DNA from: Anoxybacterium sp963668245
GTDB lineage: Bacteria; Bacillota; Clostridia; Peptostreptococcales; Anaerovoracaceae
Length of the DNA stretch: 64,000 nt
Assembly: GCA_963668245.2 (NCBI GenBank)
Contig: OY764195.2
Span: 2,852,001-2,916,000, forward strand
Direction of reading: 5' to 3'
Below the pieces are notes generated by a model. The model made no database searches and was not told where the DNA came from. It saw only the letters and a list, made by a program, of their open reading frames with translations. Every line of letters begins with the position of its first letter. Position 1 is the stretch's first letter. Below are positions 1-9,109 of the stretch, one piece after another. The translations under genes and the position numbers were made by a program.

Positions 1-891
1 TGGAGGCGACGTTTCCTCAGTAATCTTAACACATGAGGCTACCATTTTAGCATTTTGCTGTGCTTGTCCAAGTAACCACTTTACATTTTCTGAAGGTGTA
101 ATACGATAGGTTTCTTCCTCATTTTTTTCGTTAAGCCCTGTATAACTGCAATGATGTGGAATGTCATATATATCCCATAGTAAGTAACCTTCATTATCGT
201 TACTTTTTGAAATGTCAACGATTTTATCTAATACAGAATATGGCGTATCTCCTGTTATAAAAATATTTGTTTCTGTTTCTGCGTTGAATAATCTAACTTG
301 CAATACTATTGATGGATCATTTTTATCCTGCACTTCATCACAGTCATCAGAAAAAGGAGCATGCGCGAAAAATTGTATTTCATCACCTAGTTCATCGTTT
401 GTGATAATTTGTCCTGCATGTACCACTAGATGTTCTATGTCTTTGTATGCAATCGCTTGGGCCTCTAGCCATGAAGCAAGACTATCTGGTTCAGCAAATA
501 CCTTTACCCCATATTTTTCTTTCAAACGATAGCGAGCTTCATCTCTAATAATTTTTGCATCCGATCCATTTTCTAACTCGGTATCTAAAATGAAAGCAGA
601 AGAAACCCAAAGTTCATCAATTTTAGCACGATCGTCTGACTGATATTTTTTTGCATGGTCTAAATAAAAGAATTCGCTTGCTCCCTTAGTGTGATCATCA
701 TGTGCATGAGAAAACATTACTACTTGAAATTCCTTAATTTCAGATAATTGCTCTTTTAGGTCAATCCTGTCATCAGATGTAGAACCATCATTCATCGCAG
801 CATAATCAAATAGTAGTTTGCAACCATTAGAAAGTTCAAACAGACAAGTTTCAGCGTTTCCAAGCGGATAAAATGTTAACTTTTGGCTCAT
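1..891 (-). CDS. Metallo-beta-lactamase-fold hydrolase (C-terminus outside window)
   Basis: The frame is open from ATG at 891 to the window edge (297 residues seen), so the gene is partial. It has an intact metal-binding HxHxDH motif (HAHDDH, residues 62-67), a later GDTPYS stretch and a downstream PHHCSYTG segment, as in MBL-fold hydrolases of the ComEC/nuclease-like branch. There is no signal peptide or membrane segment in the visible part. A strong ribosome site (GGGAGGAAT) precedes the ATG. The stop of the upstream membrane protein lies only 14 nt away, so the two are co-transcribed. Substrate unknown. MBL-fold proteins occur in prokaryotic ubiquitin-like and other defence operons, but that role is inference because the genes to the left are not visible. 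Confidence 0.85.
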   Translation of the reverse strand, partial: MSQKLTFYPLGNAETCLFELSNGCKLLFDYAAMNDGSTSDDRIDLKEQLSEIKEFQVVMFSHAHDDHTKGASEFFYLDHAKKYQSDDRAKIDELWVSSAFILDTELENGSDAKIIRDEARYRLKEKYGVKVFAEPDSLASWLEAQAIAYKDIEHLVVHAGQIITNDELGDEIQFFAHAPFSDDCDEVQDKNDPSIVLQVRLFNAETETNIFITGDTPYSVLDKIVDISKSNDNEGYLLWDIYDIPHHCSYTGLNEKNEEETYRITPSENVKWLLGQAQQNAKMVASCVKITEETSPP

Positions 892-905
892 AGTAATTCC
901 TCCCT

Positions 906-1580
906 TTATTTTTTCCCTTTTGTACTTGCAATATCGGTAGATATTACATTATTGGCAAAACGATTCATCTTCTTATGCGTCGCAATATTTGTAATGGCAG
1001 CCATTAAGATTAATGTGATTATAAACTCCTTTGAGAACAAAACGATTTTATTAAACACTAGAATGGAAATGAGATAGAGGACGATAAATATAATTGTCTC
1101 AATAAATAAATCTCTGCAAAGCAAGTAATCCTTTTGTGCTTGAACAATAGATCCTTTATCCTGATATTGGTAATATATTTTGTACCACTGAGAGTTTTCG
1201 TAAGCAAATTTTTCTTTTTTCACGGATGGTAGGTTAGCAATAATATGAGCATACTGCTCTTTTGCCTCCGATATAGTAAAGCGATCATCATCGATTTTGC
1301 TATTCAGTATCCGGGTAAATATTGTGCATCCGGAACGTGGAATAAAAAACAGCCCTACAAGTTTGTCCTTATGGCCGCTGCTGAACAAAGAATCAGCAAT
1401 GAATGTTATTAGCGAAAGGACACCAGAAATTATAACTCCTTCAATTGCAGATAGAATAGCGCTCCAGTCTTTATCTATTGTATTTGAAACCTCTTCAAAA
1501 ATTCCTGTGCACCAAAAAAGGAAAAGAAGTACATATGTAATCAAGAGATATTTCATTTCTTTTTCACGATAATCCTTCAT
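906..1580 (-). CDS. Four-helix integral membrane protein, unknown function
   Basis: A 224-residue protein with four hydrophobic segments in two pairs: residues about 10-28 and 48-70 near the N-terminus, and about 165-182 and 186-203 near the C-terminus. A roughly 90-residue soluble stretch separates the pairs. GGAGG lies 9 nt before the ATG at 1580; a TTG one codon upstream is less well placed. The 2+2 layout resembles four-TM effector proteins of defence operons, but I cannot assign it to a named family. It sits between the MBL hydrolase (14 nt downstream) and the unrecognised 369-residue protein (about 130 nt upstream), all on one strand. If this is an immune operon, it would be the natural membrane effector; that is inference. 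Confidence 0.7.
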   Translation of the reverse strand: MKDYREKEMKYLLITYVLLFLFWCTGIFEEVSNTIDKDWSAILSAIEGVIISGVLSLITFIADSLFSSGHKDKLVGLFFIPRSGCTIFTRILNSKIDDDRFTISEAKEQYAHIIANLPSVKKEKFAYENSQWYKIYYQYQDKGSIVQAQKDYLLCRDLFIETIIFIVLYLISILVFNKIVLFSKEFIITLILMAAITNIATHKKMNRFANNVISTDIASTKGKK

Positions 1581-1711
1581 CAAGCTCCACCTCCCCTAAC
1601 AAAGTCTATTGTTGTATTGGTTCGAAATTAGCGGATATATTAATCCTCCGATGTAACTATCTTTAATAAGTAAAGAAAATTAATAATTACCAGGCGAAAG
1701 GCCATTTACTG

Positions 1712-2821
1712 CTACCCTTTATCATAAAAACTGAAATACATAGAATGCTTTTTAATCTCTTTATTTTCGTTCCAAACTTCTTTTGCTCCTTGCACTATAG
1801 TTCCAACCGCCAATGACCCAAGGAAAGATGCGAGAAATGGAATATTTACTTGTCCAAGGCCCACAGCGATTCCAATGCTTGTTCCAGTTTTCGCAACGGG
1901 ATTATTTGTAACATTATCAAAAACTCTAAACAGATATTTATTTGATTTTATTTTCTCTTTGATTTCTTCACATTTCGGTTCAATTTGTTTTCTAAACATA
2001 GATAATACTTCTTCCTTATAATCATTATCATAAGGCATAGAAGAAACCTGATCAGCAATTAGCATAATTTCTCTTCTAAAATTTCTTAAGCTTAATCCAA
2101 ACTCTTCTCTTATGTCAATAATTTGATCTAATTCCGCAAATTGAATTGCTGGAAGCATGAAAAGGATTTTTTGTGCAATATCAATTTCCTTTTGTCTCTT
2201 TGAAATCGTTATCGTATTAGAATCTGCTTTATAGAATTCAGGGTCAATTAATGGGAATCTATTTGCATCAGATAATGCTTTATATATGTATTCGAGATAT
2301 TTAATTTGGACTTGAATATCTTTTGCCTGGTATTTCTGTGGATCACTAGCGATTTCAATATAATCAGCAATATCAAATTCACCGAAAATATTTATTGTAG
2401 ACAGTATTCCCTTACTCTCAAGTTCAGAAATCTTATATTGATTCGAATTAGTTATCTTTGCAGAATAACTCGCAAAGAGGCTTTGCGCTTTATTTATTTC
2501 ATCAGCAGTCAAACTATTTTTCCCCGGACCATTTAATAGTCGAAATAACACCTCCCTTATTCCATCGTATTCCGGGAACAATGGACTAACATATTCAGTT
2601 GGGCATAGTGATTGATCATTTAAAATTAACCCCAACAGTCGCTCCTCGTCTTCTGTAGGGCTGGTAGACTGACTGAGACCAAATCCTTTTACAAGCGGTT
2701 GAATCATTGGACTACAAACTTCAACTTTATCAGCATATAGTAAAGCGGTTTTTAACATGTTCATTTCATTTTCGTTATTCAACTCAAAAGGCTTTGAAAT
2801 TATTGATGCGATTAATTCCAT
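1712..2821 (-). CDS. Unrecognised 369-residue helical protein with glycine-rich C-terminus
   Basis: I do not recognise the family. The protein is predicted mostly helical and soluble, and acidic to neutral. Near the C-terminus a glycine- and alanine-rich hydrophobic stretch (GTSIGIAVGLGQ then ASFLGSLAVG, residues about 320-350) could insert in or bind a membrane. The start is ATG 2821 with GAGGGG 6 nt upstream; a GTG one codon earlier is less likely. It is the first gene of a minus-strand trio with the four-helix membrane protein and the MBL hydrolase. The 240 bases between it and the IS21 end hold no other gene I can support. Confidence 0.65.
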   Translation of the reverse strand: MELIASIISKPFELNNENEMNMLKTALLYADKVEVCSPMIQPLVKGFGLSQSTSPTEDEERLLGLILNDQSLCPTEYVSPLFPEYDGIREVLFRLLNGPGKNSLTADEINKAQSLFASYSAKITNSNQYKISELESKGILSTINIFGEFDIADYIEIASDPQKYQAKDIQVQIKYLEYIYKALSDANRFPLIDPEFYKADSNTITISKRQKEIDIAQKILFMLPAIQFAELDQIIDIREEFGLSLRNFRREIMLIADQVSSMPYDNDYKEEVLSMFRKQIEPKCEEIKEKIKSNKYLFRVFDNVTNNPVAKTGTSIGIAVGLGQVNIPFLASFLGSLAVGTIVQGAKEVWNENKEIKKHSMYFSFYDKG

Positions 2822-3089
2822 CACATTCCCCTCTACCGTAAAAGTAATACAAGAAGATAACTAATTTCAGATGAGTACTGCCACCGTTACCGTTGAAAAA
2901 GATTTGTCGCGCTAATAAGACTTCTATATAATAATTGTATAACTTTGGAATGTATGTTTCAACAAAAACTACCATTTATTTCAATAATTTTATTCATAAT
3001 ATGAAACTCTCTGCTTCATTACGATTCCCGATTTGAACTGTATTTCAAGCGTATCCTCGGATATGTCAATGACGGTGATAAAATGTATT

Positions 3090-3116
3090 AAAATGGCGGT
3101 TAAATAATGTAGTTTT
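3090..3116. repeat. IS21 inner inverted repeat (partner 5209-5235)
   Basis: AAAATGGCG...GTAGTTTT at this position recurs inverted at 5209-5235 with only a few mismatches over 27 nt. In IS21-family elements, such subterminal repeats are transposase-binding sites. The left copy also lies in the istA promoter region, so binding may repress istA. Confidence 0.75.
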
Positions 3117-3177
3117 ATGGCGAAAAGAAAGTAATTAATGTTACACTCAAGAAAAAGTCTAAAAGAGTGTAATAGTC

Positions 3178-4404
3178 ATGAAAGGAAAACATTGGATGAA
3201 TATTAGAAATGACAAAATGAAAGGTTTAAGCTATACCGAAATTGCCAGAAAATATAACATTGATCCTCGGACGGCTAAAAAATATGCAAATTCTGAGACG
3301 AAACCAGTTTATCAATTGTCTTCTCCAAAGACTTCTAAATTAGATTCATACAAAAGTCTAATAGACTTATGGCTCGATGAAGCTCCTTATAGTGCTGTAA
3401 GAATACACGAAAAATTAACAGAGCAAGGTTGCAATTGCAAGGATACTGTTGTAAGGGAGTATGTTTTTTCTAAAAAAACTCAACTGGCTGAAAAAGCAAC
3501 CATTCGCTTTGAAACAATGCCCGGACTTCAAGGGCAAGTGGATTGGGGTTTCTTTGAAAATTACAAAGTCCTTCAAAATGGTGAGTACAAAAAGCTATAC
3601 TGCTTTTTAATGATTTTAGGTTACTCTAGAGCAAGATATATAGAGTTTGTTACAGATATGACTACCGATACATTAATAAAATGTCATATAAATGCATTCA
3701 GATATTATGGTGGATATCCTCAGGAAATTCTTTACGATAATATGAAGCAAGTTGTAATAAAAAGACTTTTAAAGCAAGAAGATAGCGAGCTTAATAAGCA
3801 GTTTGAAGACTTTTCTGGATTTTATGGATATAAGCCTATTTTATGTAGGCCATATAGAGGGCAAACAAAAGGAAAAGTTGAGCGTACAGTCTCTTATGTA
3901 AGAGATAATTTTATGACAGGAATAAAATACTCATCTCTTGAAGACCTAAACGCTAAAGCAATTATCTGGTGCAACAAGGTAAATTCTAAAGTTCATGGAA
4001 CAACAAATGAAATTCCATTTGAAAGGCTTCCAAAGGAAAAACTAAAACCTCTAAAAAGAGAATATATAATAGACAAGATAAATCTTCGCAGAGTAGAAAA
4101 AGACTGCCTTATCAGCTATGCGGGAAATAAATATTCTGTTCCAGCAGAATACATAGGCATAGATGTGGCAGTCATAGTCCTTGATAATATGCTTGCGGTA
4201 TATCATAATGGCAAGCAAATATCCTTACATAAATTATCATATAGCAAAAATAATATGGTGGTCAATAAGGAACACTACAAAAAGCTAATATATAGGCAAA
4301 GTTTTGATATAGAAAATACGCTTTTGCATAATAATGTTATTGATTTTCCTTCGCCAAAATATAGCCTTAATCAATATGATGATTTAATAGGAGGTGATTT
4401 TTAG
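3178..4404 (+). CDS. istA: IS21 transposase IstA
   Basis: A 408-residue DDE transposase. It has an N-terminal helix-turn-helix (YTEIARKYNIDPRTAKKY, residues about 19-36), an integrase core with GQVDWGFF as the first Asp region, and LYDNMKQVV as the second. RPYRGQTKGKVERTV is the segment with the catalytic Glu. The C-terminal Mu-transposase-like beta region includes YSVPAEYIG. The length is typical of the shorter IstA variants. It catalyses cut and strand transfer together with IstB, whose GTG start overlaps the last base of the istA stop, so the two are translationally coupled. Confidence 0.93.
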   Translation: MKGKHWMNIRNDKMKGLSYTEIARKYNIDPRTAKKYANSETKPVYQLSSPKTSKLDSYKSLIDLWLDEAPYSAVRIHEKLTEQGCNCKDTVVREYVFSKKTQLAEKATIRFETMPGLQGQVDWGFFENYKVLQNGEYKKLYCFLMILGYSRARYIEFVTDMTTDTLIKCHINAFRYYGGYPQEILYDNMKQVVIKRLLKQEDSELNKQFEDFSGFYGYKPILCRPYRGQTKGKVERTVSYVRDNFMTGIKYSSLEDLNAKAIIWCNKVNSKVHGTTNEIPFERLPKEKLKPLKREYIIDKINLRRVEKDCLISYAGNKYSVPAEYIGIDVAVIVLDNMLAVYHNGKQISLHKLSYSKNNMVVNKEHYKKLIYRQSFDIENTLLHNNVIDFPSPKYSLNQYDDLIGGDF

Positions 4405-5195
4405 TGAGTGAAATTGCATATGAAAGAATTAAAAATAACCTTCAAACATTAAATATGAAAAACACACTTAGCATAATAGATAATTACCTCGAACAAGCAA
4501 TTCACGAAAAAACAAATATTGTAGAAGTGCTGGATCATATTTTAACAGAGGAAGCAAATGCAAAGAAAACAAGAGCCGTGGATAATCAAATCCAAATGTC
4601 AGGCTTTCCATTTAAAAAGACTCTTGATACTTTTGACCTTTCGTTTCAGCCGAGCATTGATAAAGAACAAATAATGGAGCTTGCTACCATGAGATTTGTA
4701 GAAAACAAAGAAAATGTTGTTTTTCTCGGCACTCCTGGGGTTGGGAAAACTCATTTGGCTGTGGCTCTAGGTATGATTGCAGCACAAAATAGATACTCTA
4801 CATACTATATAAATTGTCATAACCTGATAAGCCAATTAAATAAGGCTCATTTTGAGAATAGATTGCAAGAGAGATTAAAAACCTTTAGTAAATATAAGGT
4901 TCTCATTATTGATGAGATTGGATATCTTCCGATGGATATTCAGGGGGCAAATTTGTTTTTTCAATTGATAACCAAAAGATATGAGAAAAACAGTACAATT
5001 TTTACTTCTAATAAAGCTTTTTCATCTTGGAATGAAGTTTTCTCAGATATAACGATAGCTTCTGCCATATTAGATAGGATTCTTCATCATTGCCAAGTTG
5101 TAAGCATTAAAGGAGAAAGCTATAGACTCAAAGAGCGGAAGGGGATGATGAAAAGTAAAACGGTAATTAATACATTATTTGAAAAACAAGATTAA
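4404..5195 (+). CDS. istB: IS21 helper ATPase IstB
   Basis: A 263-residue AAA+ ATPase that assists IstA in target capture. Walker A is GTPGVGKTH (residues about 109-117), Walker B is VLIIDEIGY, and sensor residues TSNKAFSSW follow. The C-terminal region has LDRILHHCQVV, the usual IstB arginine-finger neighbourhood. The family relationship to DnaC is well established. The start is GTG at 4404 with GGAGG inside the end of istA, and the stop lies 13 bases before the right inner repeat of the element. No truncation or frameshift is seen. Confidence 0.93.
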   Translation: MSEIAYERIKNNLQTLNMKNTLSIIDNYLEQAIHEKTNIVEVLDHILTEEANAKKTRAVDNQIQMSGFPFKKTLDTFDLSFQPSIDKEQIMELATMRFVENKENVVFLGTPGVGKTHLAVALGMIAAQNRYSTYYINCHNLISQLNKAHFENRLQERLKTFSKYKVLIIDEIGYLPMDIQGANLFFQLITKRYEKNSTIFTSNKAFSSWNEVFSDITIASAILDRILHHCQVVSIKGESYRLKERKGMMKSKTVINTLFEKQD

Positions 5196-5261
5196 TTTTT
5201 TTGACTAAAAAACTACAAATTTAAAACGCCATTTTCTTACAAAATCAAACCGTCATTGACA

Positions 5262-5829
5262 GTTTGCAAATGTCTGTAAATCCCTTGGAAAGAAAACATC
5301 AAAAGGAACCCTTGCAGAGATTGCACTTGAACAAATCGCTCAAATTTACCACGCCGACAATCAATTGGCAGATTTATCCAAAGAAGAACGTTTAAAGAAG
5401 CGTCAACTCCTTGTAACGCCTCTTGTAGATGCTTTCTTTTCATGGGTAAAATCAAATGGGGGAAATGTACCAAAGAATTCAGAAACGGGAAAAGGATTCA
5501 CCTATTGCATAAACCAGGAGAACTATCTCAAGGTTTTTCTCTCAAATCCTGATGTACCCCTTGATAACAATATAGCTGAAATAGCAATTAGAAGTTTTTG
5601 TGTAGGCAAGAATAACTGGCATTTGATAGACACAATCAACGGGGCAGAATCCAGTGCAATTGCGTATAGCATAGCTGAATCTGCCAAAGCCAATAATTTA
5701 AAACCGTATGACTACTTCAAACATGTCCTTTCTGAAATCCCAAAACATATGGATGGTGGAAATCTTGATTTCATAGATGACCTTCTTCCTTGGTCTAATT
5801 CCTTGCCAGAAACTTGTCGTAAGAATTAA
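5262..5829 (+). pseudogene. IS66-family transposase TnpC, C-terminal remnant
   Basis: The frame is open from the IS21 edge to the TAA at 5827-5829 (about 188 residues). It reads as the C-terminal third of IS66 transposase: AEIALEQIAQIYHADNQLADL, PLVDAFFSWVKSNGG, then PLDNNIAEIAIRSFCVGKNNW and GAESSAIAYSIAESAKANN, all hallmark segments. The N-terminal two thirds and the upstream IS66 genes tnpA and tnpB are missing. The IS21 right terminus directly abuts the break, so IS21 insertion followed by a deletion probably removed the 5' part. It is inactive. Confidence 0.9.
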
Positions 5830-5843
5830 ATTGCTGATACTAA

Positions 5844-5886
5844 GAGCCGCTCAATTCACTTCTGGTGAATGGCGGCTCTATTTTTA
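5844..5886 (+). terminator. Terminator-like hairpin at IS66 3' end
   Basis: GAGCCGC (5844-5850) pairs with GCGGCTC (5872-5878), extended inside by ATTCAC/GTGAAT, and is followed by TATTTTT. It lies 15 nt past the IS66 transposase stop, as is usual in IS66 elements. Confidence 0.65.
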
Positions 5887-6008
5887 ACTAGTACGGCTGG
5901 TTTACCGTTTACGAATGTTCCGTAGGCACGCGGAGTAAAGCCGGGAATAAGCTGCATTTCTATTTCTATAGTGGCGAGAGGTGTATCTCTCATAAATCTT
6001 GTAATCAC
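5856..6008 (-). CDS. Possible 50-residue protein, doubtful
   Basis: A short frame starting at GTG 6008 with AAAGGA about 10 nt upstream. It encodes a basic peptide containing IPGFTPRAYGTFVNGKPAV. The composition looks protein-like rather than random, but I do not recognise a family. Its 3' end overlaps the IS66 terminator hairpin. It could be the broken end of a gene lost at the IS66 boundary. The neighbouring DNA gives no functional clue. Confidence 0.3.
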   Translation of the reverse strand: MITRFMRDTPLATIEIEMQLIPGFTPRAYGTFVNGKPAVLVKNRAAIHQK

Positions 6009-6144
6009 TTTAATTAGTCCTTTCTTTTTCTGCAAATCGGACAACAAAAAATGAGGCTATGTTTTTCAGTAACGAAGAACATAACCTCTTGATTGTTTAC
6101 CCGATATCAGATTTATCAAATTATATTTGTAGTTAATATAAAAA

Positions 6145-6187
6145 CAGAGTCCTCATGAATTTAAATCTCGAAGACTCTGGTTTTTTT
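6145..6187. terminator. Bidirectional rho-independent terminator
   Basis: CAGAGTC (6145-6151) pairs with GACTCTG (6173-6179). A T-run follows on the plus strand (6181-6187), and an A-run precedes it (TTTTT on the minus strand). It lies 28 nt beyond the stop of the helicase gene and would end that transcript and insulate it from the IS remnants. Confidence 0.7.
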
Positions 6188-6214
6188 GTTTTATCTTTTA
6201 AAATCTTTAGCATA

Positions 6215-9088
6215 TTATTCTTTGCAGAAAATTTTCATATGCGCTTCAACCTGCGCAAGATTATCTTGAGTTAATCCTAAAATATATAGCAACTGTGGAA
6301 TTTGTTCTTTAGGTTTTGTTTTCATTAATTCCTCTTTAAACTTTCCTTTCGATAAACCAGTAGTAACTAGCCATACCTCTTTCTGTGAATATGGTCTTTT
6401 CATTATTTTTTTATACTCATCTAAAAAAGAATCTACCGTGCCTTTAATCACTCTATCTGTCTTATAAAGTCCATTTTCACTGACCCATTCATCATTCCAC
6501 TTATTTTTTCTTGTAACCACATATGGCAATTTCTCTGGATTTGTTGTTAATAAATATTCTACGTTTTTTATTGCCTGTCCACAAACATCTTGAAATGCAC
6601 TAGCACTAATTTGAGATTTTTTATCTTTGCAATGTATTAAAATAACTTTACTTTGACTTGAGCTTAGTGCAATAAAATCTGCAATTTCACATCCCATATC
6701 ATCACATACTAGATAATCAATTTCTGGATGTTGATTTTTGATTTCATTTATGATAACGCCAAAAACGCTATCATTTGGCCACTTAATAGTGGCATTAAAT
6801 GCTGCTGCCGGATTAACCCCTAACTTTTCATTTTTACAATCGCAAAGTTCTTTTATCGTATAAATACTATTCCATAGCTCATACTCATTTACATCATTAT
6901 AATTAGTCTTTATATTGGGTTTTAAATAATATCCATTTGTATAAATTATCTGTTCTTCGCCAAAATAGACGGTAAATTGTCCGCTCTGTATGTATTCAGC
7001 TATTTCTTGTTTCATTTCAACATTGCCATAAATATCTTTATCCAAAATTATATATTCTTTCTCTTTCTCTAATGAAATATATAATTTCCCTTTTAAATCT
7101 GTATTTATTTTCCCTTTAATAACATCTCCACTTATTTTGAATTCAAACTTATTATCTTCAATTTCACAAATCTCGCTATCAACATAAAATGAATTGCCTT
7201 CACACCTCATATTTTTTCCAAGTTGAATCATTATTGATGTAGCTTTTGTATAGGGCAATGTACAAACAACTGAAAATCTATTAAAAAACTGACTGCTTTT
7301 ATCAATCAACATTGTTTCTAGAATATTTTTACACCATAATATATATTCTTCGTAACTGCATATATTTCTTTCTGAAACCTTTCCTGTAAGAGTACTAATA
7401 TACCGCTCTATTATATTTTCATCATCTTCTATTTTTCCTATTGCATTTCTACAATAAGAAAGCTTCTCTGTCAAATTCGTAGGGATTCCCTCTAAAGAAA
7501 ATCCACTTATTTCTCTTGTTTTAGCTCCTTTTCGATTATTATTAGTACTTGTATATTTTACATTTCTCACATCAGAACCGCTTGGAATTAAATTGTATAT
7601 CTCTTTTATTCCAATCTGTTTTAAATCATCGTAATTCCCAGGTAATCCATATCTTCTGGTATTAAAGTAAAAATAATAATAATTATCTTCATTAACGATT
7701 TCATAAATAGATACATATTCCAAAGATGAATTATACCAAAATTCGTTTTTCAAAATATTGCTTGGCTCTTTTAACTCATAGCATAATACCCAGAAATTTT
7801 CTTCTTCCTTGCTTTGTTCTTTCCATTTTTCTAAAGTTTCTAATTGCTCTATACTATTACGAATTTCTTCTTTTATCTTTTTAAAATATGACGTTTTTGA
7901 AACATAAATATTAGCCTGCTTTTTAAATTGCATTATATCGCATAATTTTGATTTTTTTTCAAATGTATAGGCCTCTCTAAATTTACCATCGACATAGGCA
8001 CATTGTTCATTGTTTTTTTCGGAAAGCAAATATAACTCCCACTGTTTTTTTGCCTCTTCCAACCTTTCTTCTAGAACATAAATTGTTGCTTCTAGAACGG
8101 CACTAGGTCTAAGAACTCGTCCTATTTGCTGAATCACTGACTTGTAGTTTTCAAAATAATCAAGAAATATAAGCGTATTTAATTCGGGAATATTTACACC
8201 TTCAATAAGCATATCCTTATGAATTAAAATCTGAAATCCCTTATCTTTTATGTGTTTAATTAATTGTTTTCCCTCATTAAATAGTCTTTCTTCTCTTAGC
8301 AACTTTGAATGACATCCATAAATTAAATATTTGCTTTTTAAAGACTCTACCAATTCTTTTATATTTTTGTCGTCACTATATCTTACCAAAATCTTCTTTG
8401 TAGAATCTGTCGCAATCCTATCAATAAATTCTATTACTTTATCTTTACTTTTAAGTACATCCGGTGAGATCGGTTCAAATATTACTTTTTTCAAGTCTCC
8501 GTTAGCAATTGCCATTTCCATTGGGTATTCATATTTATATTTATTATCAATGTTAAAAATGAAATTGTCATTTCTGTACGGAGTTGCAGTAAATAATATC
8601 ATTTTTTTATCCAAATTACTGCTAGCATCTCTCCATATTCTAGCAGGTTCTCTATGACCCTCATCATAAAAAATAATATCTATTGTTTCTTTTATTATTT
8701 TAAATAACTGCATATTCTCCAGAAATATTTTTAATAATGTTTGAATTGTTATAATATATATTAATCCTTCTTCTAAATTTTCTATTAACTTCATTGTTGA
8801 ACTACTAATAAGAGATGTTTTTTTAATCGTGCTAGGCTTATAACCAATATTGTTCCAAAAATTTTCTTCTATCTCATTTGCAGTTTGCTCTGGTAAGGTA
8901 GCATTGGGTACAATTATTAAAATATTATTTTGATTTAAATTTGATGCAATAGCCATTACTCCTGTTTTTCCAGTTCCAGTTGGTAATTTTATCAAGCATT
9001 TTCTTTCAGAATCACATTTCATATAATCTTTAATCACAGACAATGCTTGCTTCTGATATTCTTTAATATACTTTTCAACCTCATCCAT
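6215..9088 (-). CDS. SF2 DEAD/DEAH helicase with probable nuclease C-terminus
   Basis: About 957 residues. The N-terminal superfamily 2 helicase core has motif I LPTGTGKTG (residues about 36-44), motif II YDEGH, motif III FTATPYRND and motif VI QQIGRVLRPS, so it is a DNA or RNA translocase of the type III restriction/UvrB-like branch. The long middle (about 400-800) is unrecognised. Near residue 830, CDDMGCEIADFI is followed by SSQSKVILIHCKDK. This spacing fits a PD-(D/E)xK nuclease core, but that is inference. AGGAG lies inside the first codons of a longer frame beginning at 9109, so I prefer the ATG at 9088. It stands alone, is very AT-rich and resembles single-gene defence helicase-nucleases; no methylase is adjacent. 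Confidence 0.85.
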   Translation of the reverse strand: MDEVEKYIKEYQKQALSVIKDYMKCDSERKCLIKLPTGTGKTGVMAIASNLNQNNILIIVPNATLPEQTANEIEENFWNNIGYKPSTIKKTSLISSSTMKLIENLEEGLIYIITIQTLLKIFLENMQLFKIIKETIDIIFYDEGHREPARIWRDASSNLDKKMILFTATPYRNDNFIFNIDNKYKYEYPMEMAIANGDLKKVIFEPISPDVLKSKDKVIEFIDRIATDSTKKILVRYSDDKNIKELVESLKSKYLIYGCHSKLLREERLFNEGKQLIKHIKDKGFQILIHKDMLIEGVNIPELNTLIFLDYFENYKSVIQQIGRVLRPSAVLEATIYVLEERLEEAKKQWELYLLSEKNNEQCAYVDGKFREAYTFEKKSKLCDIMQFKKQANIYVSKTSYFKKIKEEIRNSIEQLETLEKWKEQSKEEENFWVLCYELKEPSNILKNEFWYNSSLEYVSIYEIVNEDNYYYFYFNTRRYGLPGNYDDLKQIGIKEIYNLIPSGSDVRNVKYTSTNNNRKGAKTREISGFSLEGIPTNLTEKLSYCRNAIGKIEDDENIIERYISTLTGKVSERNICSYEEYILWCKNILETMLIDKSSQFFNRFSVVCTLPYTKATSIMIQLGKNMRCEGNSFYVDSEICEIEDNKFEFKISGDVIKGKINTDLKGKLYISLEKEKEYIILDKDIYGNVEMKQEIAEYIQSGQFTVYFGEEQIIYTNGYYLKPNIKTNYNDVNEYELWNSIYTIKELCDCKNEKLGVNPAAAFNATIKWPNDSVFGVIINEIKNQHPEIDYLVCDDMGCEIADFIALSSSQSKVILIHCKDKKSQISASAFQDVCGQAIKNVEYLLTTNPEKLPYVVTRKNKWNDEWVSENGLYKTDRVIKGTVDSFLDEYKKIMKRPYSQKEVWLVTTGLSKGKFKEELMKTKPKEQIPQLLYILGLTQDNLAQVEAHMKIFCKE

Positions 9089-9109
9089 TGCTATCACATC
9101 TCCTATCAT

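Larger units (their letters stand above)
3064..5261 (+). mobile_element. IS21-family insertion sequence, complete
   Basis: The element is bounded by perfect 12-bp terminal inverted repeats TGTCAATGACGG (3064-3075) and CCGTCATTGACA (5250-5261), with TGT...ACA ends as in IS21. A second inner pair of 27-nt near-identical inverted repeats lies at 3090-3116 and 5209-5235, matching the multiple transposase-binding sites known for this family. Both istA and istB are intact, so the element may be active. I see no short direct repeat of target DNA: the left flank ends CGGATA and the right begins GTTTGC. The right flank is inside an IS66 transposase gene, so one side has probably been rearranged since insertion. 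Confidence 0.9.

Noticed and set aside
212..532. Plus-strand frame in the first kilobase
   Set aside because: It is antisense to the MBL gene, which has clear catalytic motifs and a ribosome site.
2784..2975. Short minus-strand frame upstream of the 369-residue protein
   Set aside because: It overlaps the start of that gene out of frame, has no ribosome site and looks like random AT-rich translation.
4400..4410. Programmed frameshift between istA and istB
   Set aside because: istB has its own GTG and ribosome site with one-base overlap, so simple coupling explains it.
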